Assembly: GCA_937891245.1 (NCBI GenBank)
Contig: CALAGB010000319.1
Location: forward strand, 1 to 14,799
Length of the DNA: 14,799 nucleotides
DNA from: an uncultured Thermomicrobiales bacterium
GTDB taxonomy: Bacteria > Chloroflexota > Chloroflexia > Thermomicrobiales > Thermomicrobiaceae
Direction of reading: 5' to 3'
The translations under genes were made by a program, and so were the position numbers. Within the stretch, counting starts at the first letter, position 1; each line of letters starts with the position of its first letter. Below, piece after piece: positions 1 to 7,579 of this stretch. The notes beneath the pieces were generated by a model. That model ran no database searches and was not told the DNA's origin. It saw nothing but the letters and a program-made list of their open reading frames with translations.

Positions 1-312
1 ACGCAGCGGACTCGCCGGCAGATCGTGCCGAGTGAACGGACAGTTCAGGATGAAGCAGGTGAATGCACAATTTCCGCATGCCGACGCGCCTTTTGACGAC
101 GAATGCGGAACTTCCGTACCGGCGCTTCCGGTTACCTCCACCTGTTCCCTGTCCCAACGTACAGGCCACCACTGCCCACTGTTACACCGGCAGGTTGCAC
201 CGATGTCGGTAGGGTTAGAAGGCACTCAACGGTATCATCGAAACCGTGTTGCCAAATTGTCCAGACGCGACGACGGGTTCAGTTTGGGGTTGGTACGAGT
301 AAAGGACGTGGA
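1..312. other. Upstream non-coding region of the ABC exporter operon
   Basis: I see no convincing gene here. A possible 94-codon reading frame at 32-316 has no good ribosome-binding site and a composition unlike a protein. The stretch holds two short inverted repeats: CGGAA-C-TTCCG at 106-116, and ACCGG-N5-CCGGT directly after it at about 118-132. A TTGACG box at 93-98 could be a -35 element, but no good -10 follows at the right distance. The operon promoter is presumably in this region, but I cannot place it. Confidence 0.5.
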
Positions 313-1065
313 ATGACTATGACGCTCGAACGACGGAACGCAGGAGCCACGATCGATCAGGCGGATGCCAAGACGTCAACGATCATTCAGGCGATCAACG
401 TAACCAAGACGTACAACACCGGCAAGATGGAGGTTCCCGCGTTGCGGGGCGTCAACTTCACGGTCGAACGCGGCGAAATGGTTGCGATCATGGGGCCGTC
501 CGGTTGCGGCAAGACGACATTGCTCAACTGCCTGTCTGGCCTCGATACGATCGATGGCGGGCAAATCCTGATCGCCGGCACCGACCTGGCCACGATGTCC
601 GATGGTGCCCGCACGACGTTCCGCGCGCAGGAGATGGGCTTTGTCTTCCAGTTCTATAACCTGCTGCCGGTTCTGAACGCCGTGGAGAATACCGAACTTC
701 CACTGCTCGTCAGCGGGGTCAAGCCGAAGATCGCTCGCGAAATGGCGATGAAGACGCTAACCCAGGTTGGATTGGGTGACCGCGGTGGGCACAAGCCGGC
801 CGAACTTTCGGGCGGCCAGCGCCAGCGTGTCACGATCGCCCGTGCCCTCGTCAACGATCCGTCGATCGTCTGGGCCGACGAGCCGACCGGTGACCTCGAC
901 AGCGAAACGGCCGACGAAGTCCTGGCGCTGATGCGTGAGCTGAATGAAAAGAACAAGCAGACATTCGTCGTCGTGACACACGATCCGCGCATCGGCGCGA
1001 TGTGCGATCGCATCATCCGCATGCAAGACGGCCGCATCATCGACGACGGTCTGAGCGCCTCCTAG
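313..1065 (+). CDS. ABC transporter ATP-binding protein, MacB/LolD-type
   Basis: This is a 250-residue ATPase that should power the FtsX-type permease encoded 32 bases downstream, acting on the cytoplasmic face of the membrane. All nucleotide-binding motifs are visible: Walker A GPSGCGKT (residues 61-68), a Q-loop around VFQFYNLLP (111-119), the signature LSGGQ (165-169), Walker B SIVWADEPTGDLD with catalytic Glu190 (184-196), and the H-loop His223 in VTHD. The Q-loop 'FQ.YNLLP' and the 'DEPTG.LD' form are typical of the MacB/LolD/FtsE-like family, whose members run about 220-250 residues. The start at 313 is chosen for AAAGGA at 301-306, six bases upstream; a second in-frame ATG at 319 is equally possible. 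A longer in-frame reading back to 103 lacks a ribosome site and family similarity. The substrate is unknown: this family includes exporters of peptides, lipoproteins and drugs. Confidence 0.95.
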   Translation: MTMTLERRNAGATIDQADAKTSTIIQAINVTKTYNTGKMEVPALRGVNFTVERGEMVAIMGPSGCGKTTLLNCLSGLDTIDGGQILIAGTDLATMSDGARTTFRAQEMGFVFQFYNLLPVLNAVENTELPLLVSGVKPKIAREMAMKTLTQVGLGDRGGHKPAELSGGQRQRVTIARALVNDPSIVWADEPTGDLDSETADEVLALMRELNEKNKQTFVVVTHDPRIGAMCDRIIRMQDGRIIDDGLSAS

Positions 1066-1097
1066 CCCGGATCAATTGAGGAAAGGAACCCACGAAC

Positions 1098-4082
1098 GTG
1101 CAAGAGATGTTCGGCGTCTCGATGACCTCAATTATGATCGTGCTCTTGATCCTTCTCGCGATCTGTCTGAGCAGCGGTCTCTGGGTCCTGTGGCGCCAGC
1201 GTGTTATTTTCAAGCTGGGTATGCGCAACATTCCCCGGCGGCCGGCGCAGACGGCGCTGATCATCATCGGTTTGATGCTCAGCACCCTGATCGTCTCAGC
1301 CGCGCTCACGACCGGCGATACGCTCAACAACACGATTACCGGCGCCGTCTACGACACGCTCGGTAACGTCGATGAACTCTTCGTCTACTCACCGGTCAAC
1401 AAGGATTCCACGGACACATCGATCGGCTCGAACAATTTCTCGCAGGACGTCGCCACGACGCTGCGTGACAAGCTCGACGCGAACGCACCGGTCGATGGCA
1501 TGATGCCGTTGCTGTTCGAAAACGTGCCGGTCGTCAATACCCGCAACAATTTGAATGAACCCTCGCTCTCGCTGGCGGGTATCGATACAACCGACATCGA
1601 CGCCTTCGGCGGCTTGAAGTCGGTCGGTGGCAAATCAATCGATCTCGGCAGCCTCCCGGCGAACGAGATCGTGCTGAGCAAGACGGCCGCCGACAAGCTC
1701 GATGCCGAAGTCGGCGATCCGCTGACCATCTATTTTGGCAATCAGCCGCATAACGTCAAAGTCGGAGCCATCGGTGAGGACTCGGTGATGACCGGTGTCA
1801 CCGATATTGGCGGCGACGGCGGTCTCTCGATGCCGCTCGCGGAAGCGCAAAAGCTGACGGGCCATGTCGGCCAGATCAGTGTGGTGGCGATCTCGAACAC
1901 CGGTGGCGCCAAAGACGGCGCAGTCCACAGCGACGCGGTCGTTAGCGCGGTGAACAAGGTGTTCGAAGGCCAGCCGTATCGGACGGTGAAAATCAAGCAA
2001 TCGCTGGGTGATCAGGCGCAACTCGCCGGTAACATCTTCACCAGCATCTTCCTGGTGCTCGGTCTCTTCTCGATCGCGGCCGGTGTGCTGCTCATCTTCC
2101 TCATCTTCGTCCTGCTCGCCGCTGAGCGGAAGCCGGAGATGGGCATGGCCCGCGCGGTTGGCATGAAGCGGCGCCAGTTGACGCAGATGTTCCTGGCCGA
2201 AGGCATCGCCTACGACCTCGTCTCTGCCTTGGTCGGCGCGGCGCTCGGCGTTGGAGTCGCCTTCCTGATCGTCGAGATCATGGGCAAGCTTATCGGTGGC
2301 GGTTTCAACATCACGCCGGTGGCGTCGTGGCGCAGTCTCGTCATCGCCTACTCGCTCGGTGTGATCGTCACCTTCTTCACGATCACGATCTCCAGCTGGC
2401 GCGTCAGCCGGCTCAACATCGTGGCGGCGATTCGTGACCTGCCGGATGTTCATTTGCAGAAGGCCGGCCGTCGCTGGCTGATCCTTGGCATCCTCGGCGT
2501 CGTCATCGGCGGGCTGCTGATGTGGGCCGGTCGCAGCAGCGGACAGGCGTTCGCCTTCACGACCGGTGTCTCGCTGGTACCGCTCAGCATCGCGGTCGCG
2601 CTCCGCCGCTTCGGTGTGCCGGCACGTCCGCTCTACACCGTCGCCTCGCTGCTGGTGCTCGCATACTGGCTCGCCCCGAGCGGCTGGACCGAGTGGATGA
2701 GCGGCCACCTCGACGGCGGTATGGAGATGTTCTTCGTCTCCGGCATCATGATGGTGGCGGCGGCGACGATCGCGATTATCTGGAATATCGAGATCCTGAC
2801 CGCGCTCGTCAGCTACTTCGGACGCACGTTCAGCCGCTGGCTGCCGGCGGTCAAAACGGCGATCGCCTATCCGAGCGCCAGCAAGGGCCGCACCGGTATG
2901 ACGATCGCGATGTTCAGCCTGATCATCTTCTCACTGGTGATGATGGCGACGATCAACGCGAACTTTGTCCAGATTTTCACCACCGACAAGGCCGGTGCGG
3001 GTTGGGATATCCATGCCTCCCAATCGCCCAGTAACCCGATCACCGATTTCAAGCAGGCGCTGACCGAGCACGATGTCGACGCCAGCAAGATCAAAGCGAT
3101 CGGCCGGGTGGAAACGGTCAATGGCGCCGACTCGCTGGTGCAGGCTCCCGGCTCCGACAAGGAGACAACCTACACCGTCAACGGTCTGAGCACCGACTGG
3201 ATCGACAACGCGGACGCGCCCCTTCAGACCCGCGCCACCGGCTACGCCAATGACCAGGATGTCTGGAATGCGGTGCGCGAGAACAAGAATTTCGCGGTGA
3301 TCGACTCCGCCGCGACCCAGGCAGGCTTTGGTGCCGATCCGAATACGTATCACCTCTCCGGCGTCAAGCAGGGCGCCGAGACGATGGACCCGGCCAAGGT
3401 CGTGGTCACCGATCCGTCAACCGGCACGTCGCAGACGTTCACGATCATCGGTGTACTCGATTCGAAGGTGTCGATGTTCACCGGCCTCTTCATCAATGCC
3501 GATTCGTTCAACGCGGTCTTCGCCAAGCCGGCGTCGATCGACTACTACGTGCAAGTCAACTCGGGGGTCGACGCGAAGACATATGCTCAGGCGATCGAGG
3601 GTGGCCTCATTACCTTTGGTGTGCAGGCTGATTCGATTCATGAGCAACTGAAACAAGCGTCGAGTACCTCACAGGGATTCCTCTACCTGATCGAAGGGTT
3701 CATGGGGCTCGGCTTGCTCGTCGGCATCGCGGCGCTCGGCGTCGTCTCCTTCCGCTCGGTCGTCGAGCGGCGGCAGCAGATCGGTATGCTGCGCGCGATC
3801 GGTTACCAGCGCAAGATGGTTTCGGCCAGCTTCCTGATCGAATCGTCGATGATCACGGTCCTCGGGGTCCTGTCGGGTACGATTCTCGGCCTCACGCTGG
3901 CCTACCAACTGATCACCAGCCCGGACTTCTCGGGTACGACCACAGGCACCACGTTCGTTGTTCCGTGGCTGGTGATTCTCGCCTTCATCGTCATCTCGGT
4001 CGGAGCGTCGCTCTTGATGGCCTACATCCCGTCGCGCCAGGCGGCACGCGTTCCGATCGCCGACGCCCTGCGCTACGAATAG
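1098..4082 (+). CDS. FtsX-type ABC transporter permease (large, duplicated)
   Basis: A 994-residue membrane protein and the partner of the ATPase just upstream (32-base gap, same strand, one operon). It contains two FtsX-like halves. The first has membrane segments near residues 11-32 and 53-72, an extracytoplasmic MacB-like domain (about 75-310), and a three-helix core (about 315-432) with the cytoplasmic motif ERKPEMGMARAVGMKRRQL and a closing 'AAIRDLPD'. A middle block adds helices near 460-562. The second half has a helix at 602-620, a second extracytoplasmic domain (about 622-858) and a core at 862-976 with ERRQQIGMLRAIGYQR, ending 'IADALRYE'. I count about 12-13 membrane segments, where MacB has four. 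Large two-core permeases like this are known in Gram-positive and Chloroflexota-type bacteria. The start is GTG with AAAGGA ten bases upstream; ATG at 1107 is an alternative. The substrate cannot be read from the sequence. Confidence 0.93.
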   Translation: MQEMFGVSMTSIMIVLLILLAICLSSGLWVLWRQRVIFKLGMRNIPRRPAQTALIIIGLMLSTLIVSAALTTGDTLNNTITGAVYDTLGNVDELFVYSPVNKDSTDTSIGSNNFSQDVATTLRDKLDANAPVDGMMPLLFENVPVVNTRNNLNEPSLSLAGIDTTDIDAFGGLKSVGGKSIDLGSLPANEIVLSKTAADKLDAEVGDPLTIYFGNQPHNVKVGAIGEDSVMTGVTDIGGDGGLSMPLAEAQKLTGHVGQISVVAISNTGGAKDGAVHSDAVVSAVNKVFEGQPYRTVKIKQSLGDQAQLAGNIFTSIFLVLGLFSIAAGVLLIFLIFVLLAAERKPEMGMARAVGMKRRQLTQMFLAEGIAYDLVSALVGAALGVGVAFLIVEIMGKLIGGGFNITPVASWRSLVIAYSLGVIVTFFTITISSWRVSRLNIVAAIRDLPDVHLQKAGRRWLILGILGVVIGGLLMWAGRSSGQAFAFTTGVSLVPLSIAVALRRFGVPARPLYTVASLLVLAYWLAPSGWTEWMSGHLDGGMEMFFVSGIMMVAAATIAIIWNIEILTALVSYFGRTFSRWLPAVKTAIAYPSASKGRTGMTIAMFSLIIFSLVMMATINANFVQIFTTDKAGAGWDIHASQSPSNPITDFKQALTEHDVDASKIKAIGRVETVNGADSLVQAPGSDKETTYTVNGLSTDWIDNADAPLQTRATGYANDQDVWNAVRENKNFAVIDSAATQAGFGADPNTYHLSGVKQGAETMDPAKVVVTDPSTGTSQTFTIIGVLDSKVSMFTGLFINADSFNAVFAKPASIDYYVQVNSGVDAKTYAQAIEGGLITFGVQADSIHEQLKQASSTSQGFLYLIEGFMGLGLLVGIAALGVVSFRSVVERRQQIGMLRAIGYQRKMVSASFLIESSMITVLGVLSGTILGLTLAYQLITSPDFSGTTTGTTFVVPWLVILAFIVISVGASLLMAYIPSRQAARVPIADALRYE

Positions 4083-4106
4083 CGCAACGAACCTTCCCCT
4101 CCCCTC

Positions 4107-4137
4107 GGCGGCCGTGTGCGACACGGCCGCCATTTTT
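4107..4137 (+). terminator. Rho-independent terminator of the ABC exporter operon
   Basis: A perfect 11-bp stem (GGCGGCCGTGT at 4107-4117 pairing with ACACGGCCGCC at 4121-4131) has a 3-base GCG loop and is followed by ATTTTT. It starts 25 bases after the permease stop codon. It should end transcription before the surface-protein genes. Confidence 0.9.
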
Positions 4138-4185
4138 CGTATATCCAGTGCGCTGCAAAATTCCCGTCTCAACGCAGCCGGCGCC

Positions 4186-4230
4186 GGCCTGGATATCAGG
4201 CCGCCACCCAAGCGTCCATGGGCGGTTTTT
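4186..4230 (+). terminator. Possible second, weaker terminator
   Basis: A 6-bp hairpin (GGCCTG at 4186-4191, CAGGCC at 4197-4202) overlaps a looser one in which CCGCC (4201-4205) can pair with GGCGG (4221-4225) directly before five T residues at 4226-4230. The second hairpin has a long loop or internal mismatches. This may be a backup terminator for the exporter operon or chance. Confidence 0.35.
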
Positions 4231-4305
4231 CAAGCCGCAACGGGCACGATCGAACGCGATGAACGTTCACTGGCACGGAAATTGACAGTTGGTCGAGGGA
4301 GTCGC

Positions 4306-4335
4306 TTGACGGCGCCAGTTTTGGACTGTTTGAAT
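4306..4335 (+). promoter_or_regulatory. Candidate sigma70-like promoter far upstream of the first surface protein
   Basis: TTGACG (4306-4311) and TTGAAT (4330-4335) are separated by 18 bases, giving five and four matches to the -35 and -10 consensus. Another exact TTGACA lies at 4282-4287 but has no matching -10. If this promoter is real, the transcript would carry a leader of roughly 500 bases before the coding region at 4839. This is a weak call. Confidence 0.25.
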
Positions 4336-4838
4336 CGGGAAATGGGCCGCCGCTGCACGTTGGTCGTGCCATCCGGGCAACGCGCGACGCGACCTGGCGG
4401 CGACTCGCCCGTCTAACAGATAGACAGGGAGCGCCTGTTCAAGCGCGGCGAAGGGGATGGACCGGCATGAGCGCGCGGCGATCCAAGATCTGTGATCCCG
4501 CGCGAACAGATCGTCTTACGGGTGAACGACGCCCGATCCGACAGCGACAGCGACAGCGCTCAGTATTTGTAACTCGTGGAAACTCTGGTGAACCATGCGT
4601 CGCGATCGCCTGGACATGCGCCTGCGATTCCGTCGAATCGCCCGTGCGGGGCCAGGTGGGCCAGTCCGGTTCGTGTAGCTCAGTCACCGTATTCCACGAG
4701 CTATTCGCTATACAGCAGGAATTAAGCTGTGGGAAGGAGCATGATTGGGGACATTCGGCATCGAAACACGCCAGCACGATGGAGGCCCGCACCACGCGGC
4801 GCGACACCATCATGCATAAACTGAAGTAGGAAGAGCAG

Positions 4839-7052
4839 ATGATGCGAACAACGAACCGACGCAAGACATCACGACGGCGGGGCGCAGTTAAGCGCTGGCT
4901 GAGTCTCGGAGCAGTCTTCGCGCTCCTGGCCATGTTTGCCCTGCCACTTGCCCCTGCTTCCGCCGCGAACGGCGATACCAACGTAACCGTTTCACCGGCT
5001 AGTCAGGTCGGCATCGTCGGTGGCTCGGTGACCGTCACCGCGCTGGTCACCGTCGGCATTGGGTCGACCGATGTGCCGGTCGAGGCCGCCGCGGTCTCTT
5101 TCACGGTCACCGGCGCCAACGCAACCACCGCTTCGAGTACGACCAACTCCAGCGGGCAGGCATCCATTACGATCAGCGGTCCGAACGCGGGCACCAGTTC
5201 GGTGACCGCCTCGGCCGGCGGCATCACCTCCGACGCGGCGACGATCGACTGGCTCTCAACATCGGCAGCCAATTTCACGCTGTCACCGACAACCATCAAC
5301 GCCGCCACCGGCACGGAGCAGAGCTTCACCGCCAAGGTGACCGACGATAGCGGCGCGGCGATCTCCGGCGTAGATATCGACTTCCAGGTCGCCGGAGCCA
5401 ACGAAACCGCCGCGACGCATGCCGGCACAACGGACGACGGCGGCAATGTGACGTTCAGCTATACCGGTACCAACGGTGGCAACGACACCGTCACCGCCTT
5501 CACCGATCTAAACCACAACACGAAGCTCGATACGGGCGAACTATCGACCACGGCAACCGTCCACTGGGCGGCCCCGGCTTCGGTCAGCATCTCCCCGACA
5601 TCGCTCACAACCTCGACCGGTAGCGCCCTGGCATTGACCGCCACGGTGCTCGACGCCGACGGCCATCCGCTAGCCGGTGTCGAGGTGACCTTCAGCGTCA
5701 CCGGCGCGAATCCCGGCAGCAAAACCGTGACGACCGACGCCGACGGTGAAGCGGTCTACAGTGATCCCGGCACGCATGCCGGCACCGACACCGTGAACGC
5801 CTCGGTCGAGGGCGTTTCGGAACACGCCACGGCCACGATCCAGTGGGTCGCCGGCACCGCTTCTCTGGCGGTTGCCGCGTCCAGCGATACGCCCGATGTC
5901 AACACCGAAGTGACGCTTACCGGCACGCTCACCGATACCAACGGTGATCCGATCTCCGGTGTAACGGTCTACTTCGATGCCACCGGCGCCAATACCTTCA
6001 GCGACTCCGCCGTGACCGATGACAAGGGCGTCGCGACGGTGACCTATACCGGCACGGCCGAAGGGGCCGATGGGGTGCAGGCATACGCCGACCTCAATAG
6101 CAACGCCACTGAAGACAGCGGTGAACCAAGCGGCTCGACCACCGTCAACTGGGGCGGCGCGCTGGCGTTGGCGCTCGCTCCCGCCAGTCAGAACGTTCAG
6201 GTTGGCGATTCAGCCGACGTGACCGTCACGCTCTCCGATTCGAAATCCGATGTGTCCGGCGTGACCGTGAACATCGCCGTTTCGGGTGCCAACACCGCCA
6301 CCGATTCGGTTACGACCGATGACAATGGCGACGCGACCTTCAGCTATGCGGGCGCCAAGACCGGCGCAGACACGATCAATGCCTACGCCGATCTCAACGG
6401 CAACGGCAGCCAGGACGAGGGCGAACCAAGCGCCACGGCCACCGTGAACTGGACGGCCGCTCCGGCCTTCGCTCCGGCGCAACCGGCCGCTGCCAAGGCA
6501 GGCTGCACGTACTTCCCGGCGACCCAGCACAACATGTGCGCCGGGTTCGCCGCCTACTGGAATAACTTCGGCGGCCTCGCCATCTTCGGCATGCCGATCA
6601 CCGAGGAGTTCCAGGAGAACGGGCATACCGTGCAGTATTACGAGCGCGCGCGCTTTGAGTGGCAGCCCGGCGCCTGGCCGGAACGCTACGATGTCCTGCT
6701 CGGCCTCGTCGGCAACGAAGTGACGGCCGGCCGCTCAGCCGAGGCGCCATTCCAGGCGACTACGGCGAAGAACAGTGCCGATTGCACCTTCTACGCCCAA
6801 ACGGACCACAACCTCTGCGCCGGCTTCCAGGCGTATTGGGAGAAGTACGGTGGCCTCGCCACCTACGGCTTCCCGATCAGCGAGGAGTTCCAGGAAGTGA
6901 ACCCGGATACCGGCAAGACCTACACCGTGCAGTACTTCGAGCGCGGCCGCTATGAGTGGCATCCGGGCGAATGGCCGGAGCGCTTCGATGTTATGCTCGG
7001 ACGCCTCGGCTCCCAGGTCCTCTCGATGAAGTACGGCGTCAGCTACAAGTAG
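4839..7052 (+). CDS. Secreted Ig-like repeat surface protein A (5 Ig-like domains plus C-terminal double repeat)
   Basis: A 737-residue secreted protein. A basic N-region (residues 1-20), hydrophobic core (21-36) and ASA-A cleavage site near 42 form a signal peptide. Five bacterial Ig-like (Big_1/invasin-like) domains follow at about 47-139, 144-243, 246-337, 340-438 and 441-538, each built on 'xGVxVxFxVTGAN...TTDxxGxAxxxYxG...DTVxAxxD' and closing in a Trp-containing strand such as ATVNW. Domains 2, 4 and 5 carry acidic DLNxN...D.GE loops. After a Pro/Ala linker, two C-terminal repeats (555-628 and 648-727) share CT[YF][FY]...T.HN.C.GF..YW...GGLA.[FY]G and the element QY[YF]ER.R[FY]EW. I see no LPXTG, lipobox or C-terminal membrane helix, so how it stays on the cell is unknown. 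AGGAAG at 4828-4833 fits an ATG at either 4839 or 4842. A role as adhesin or envelope component is inference. Confidence 0.9.
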   Translation: MMRTTNRRKTSRRRGAVKRWLSLGAVFALLAMFALPLAPASAANGDTNVTVSPASQVGIVGGSVTVTALVTVGIGSTDVPVEAAAVSFTVTGANATTASSTTNSSGQASITISGPNAGTSSVTASAGGITSDAATIDWLSTSAANFTLSPTTINAATGTEQSFTAKVTDDSGAAISGVDIDFQVAGANETAATHAGTTDDGGNVTFSYTGTNGGNDTVTAFTDLNHNTKLDTGELSTTATVHWAAPASVSISPTSLTTSTGSALALTATVLDADGHPLAGVEVTFSVTGANPGSKTVTTDADGEAVYSDPGTHAGTDTVNASVEGVSEHATATIQWVAGTASLAVAASSDTPDVNTEVTLTGTLTDTNGDPISGVTVYFDATGANTFSDSAVTDDKGVATVTYTGTAEGADGVQAYADLNSNATEDSGEPSGSTTVNWGGALALALAPASQNVQVGDSADVTVTLSDSKSDVSGVTVNIAVSGANTATDSVTTDDNGDATFSYAGAKTGADTINAYADLNGNGSQDEGEPSATATVNWTAAPAFAPAQPAAAKAGCTYFPATQHNMCAGFAAYWNNFGGLAIFGMPITEEFQENGHTVQYYERARFEWQPGAWPERYDVLLGLVGNEVTAGRSAEAPFQATTAKNSADCTFYAQTDHNLCAGFQAYWEKYGGLATYGFPISEEFQEVNPDTGKTYTVQYFERGRYEWHPGEWPERFDVMLGRLGSQVLSMKYGVSYK
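6501..7049 (+). repeat. C-terminal double-repeat module, copy A
   Basis: This segment encodes residues 555-737 of the first surface protein and recurs at high identity in the other two (9917-10462 and 12140-12685). Each copy consists of two homologous units of about 75-80 residues. The bases at 6565-6616 match 9981-10032 with a single difference (6590 c against 10006 t), as read directly from the sequence. Confidence 0.85.
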
Positions 7053-7082
7053 CGACGCGACCAACCGAGAACGGCCGACATC

Positions 7083-7119
7083 AGACGCTGCCCTGGCTCG
7101 CAGGGCAGCGTCTTTTCTT
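7083..7119 (+). terminator. Rho-independent terminator after surface protein A
   Basis: A perfect 13-bp stem (AGACGCTGCCCTG at 7083-7095 with CAGGGCAGCGTCT at 7101-7113) has a 5-base loop GCTCG and is followed by TTTCTT. It lies 31 bases after the stop codon, so protein A is probably transcribed as its own unit. Confidence 0.92.
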
Positions 7120-7275
7120 GTGCCTCTCTTCCGTTTCGCCATCGCTGTAACGAAGCGCGATCGTGCTGCGTTTGGACAAGTATCGGTTCGTTCGTTCACA
7201 TTGCACGATCAGTTATGACAATTCGTAGTGCGCAGCATCTTCAGACTACGCGTATCCCCGTTGAACGTCGCGATT
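7120..7275. other. Non-coding stretch between terminator and promoter region
   Basis: I see no gene on either strand. The run is slightly AT-richer than the flanking genes and includes a short TTCG-repeat run near 7187-7196. With the promoter and leader that follow, it makes up a gap of about 530 bases between the first and second surface proteins. Confidence 0.5.
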
Positions 7276-7325
7276 TTGTGATATCAGGATCGCGCACTCG
7301 TGATATTCACAACGTCTTGTGATGT
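7276..7325 (+). promoter_or_regulatory. Three TTGTGATAT-like direct repeats, possible operator
   Basis: TTGTGATAT (7276-7284), TCGTGATAT (7298-7306) and TTGTGATGT (7317-7325) recur at 22- and 19-base steps, roughly two helical turns, and the third overlaps the -35 box of the promoter below. The middle copy also forms the palindrome GTGA-TAT-TCAC (7300-7310). Such phased repeats suit a transcription factor binding on one face of the DNA. The GTGA/TCAC half-sites recall CRP/FNR-family targets, but the spacing is not canonical, so the regulator is unidentified. Confidence 0.4.
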
Positions 7326-7345
7326 GATTTACGGTACAGTATTAT
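7317..7345 (+). promoter_or_regulatory. Sigma70-type promoter for surface protein B
   Basis: TTGTGA (7317-7322) and TATTAT (7340-7345) are separated by exactly 17 bases, four and five matches to the -35 and -10 consensus. Transcription would start near 7352, giving a leader of about 228 bases before the coding start at 7580. It is the best promoter match I found in the window. Confidence 0.65.
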
Positions 7346-7579
7346 GCGGAGGACGCAACGTTGATGTGAATCGAGCGGCGAGTCATCCGACACGCCGTAC
7401 GGTCATCGTTGCGGCTGTCTGAATTGCCTGAATGTCACATTTGAACGCGAGGATAGAGGGGAGGACGCGGAGCAGGAAGCCGTTCACCGGGCAGCTGTGG
7501 AGATCAACCAGGGCACGATCCTGGGACGACCAGAAGACCGTGGTCGCGACAGCGACTATCTTGACGAAGCGAGCAAGCC
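7346..7579 (+). other. Predicted long 5' leader of surface protein B
   Basis: This stretch lies between the predicted promoter and the start codon. It has no gene I can support and no riboswitch I recognise. A short CCAGG/CCTGG hairpin is possible near 7507-7525. The coding start itself has only a weak ribosome-binding sequence (GAAGCGAG, about 7566-7573), so leader structure could influence translation. Confidence 0.35.

Larger units (their letters stand above)
4138..4838. other. About 700-base intergenic region with no convincing gene
   Basis: No reading frame here looks protein-like. The longest plus-strand one (4467-4829, 120 codons) is rich in Arg, Cys and Ser, has no recognisable domain and no proper ribosome site. 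Besides the possible second terminator at its left end, the stretch contains three tandem GACAGC units at 4540-4557, a small hairpin with ACAGC/GCTGT arms around 4711-4729, and a GGGAAGGAG box at 4731-4739. A weak promoter candidate is listed separately. The length would allow a long leader or a small RNA, but I see no specific fold that I recognise. Confidence 0.45.

Noticed and set aside
32..316. 94-codon plus-strand reading frame before the ABC ATPase
   Set aside because: It overlaps the ATPase start, has no ribosome-binding site, and its composition (His, Arg, Pro, Thr) shows no domain or protein-like pattern.
1635..2708. Long minus-strand frame (357 codons) opposite the permease
   Set aside because: Its Arg/Asp/His-rich composition is the usual antisense shadow of a GC-rich gene; the plus strand encodes a clear FtsX permease.
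4672..4690. GTAGCTCAGT, which looks like the D-arm of a tRNA
   Set aside because: No acceptor stem, anticodon arm or TPsiC arm can be built around it; a chance match.
4741..4824. 27-codon frame starting ATG at 4741 after GGGAAGGAGC
   Set aside because: The purine box lies only one base from the ATG, too close for a normal ribosome site, and the peptide (Arg/Pro-rich) resembles nothing.
4467..4829. 120-codon plus-strand reading frame ending just before surface protein A
   Set aside because: Arg-, Ser- and Cys-rich with no recognisable domain, no good ribosome site, and its end overlaps the ribosome site of the next gene. Most likely open by chance, though not fully excluded.
7348..7369. GGAGGA followed ten bases later by ATG-TGA, a possible start-stop element
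   Set aside because: The predicted transcription start (about 7352) falls inside the GGAGGA, so the ribosome site would not be in the RNA.
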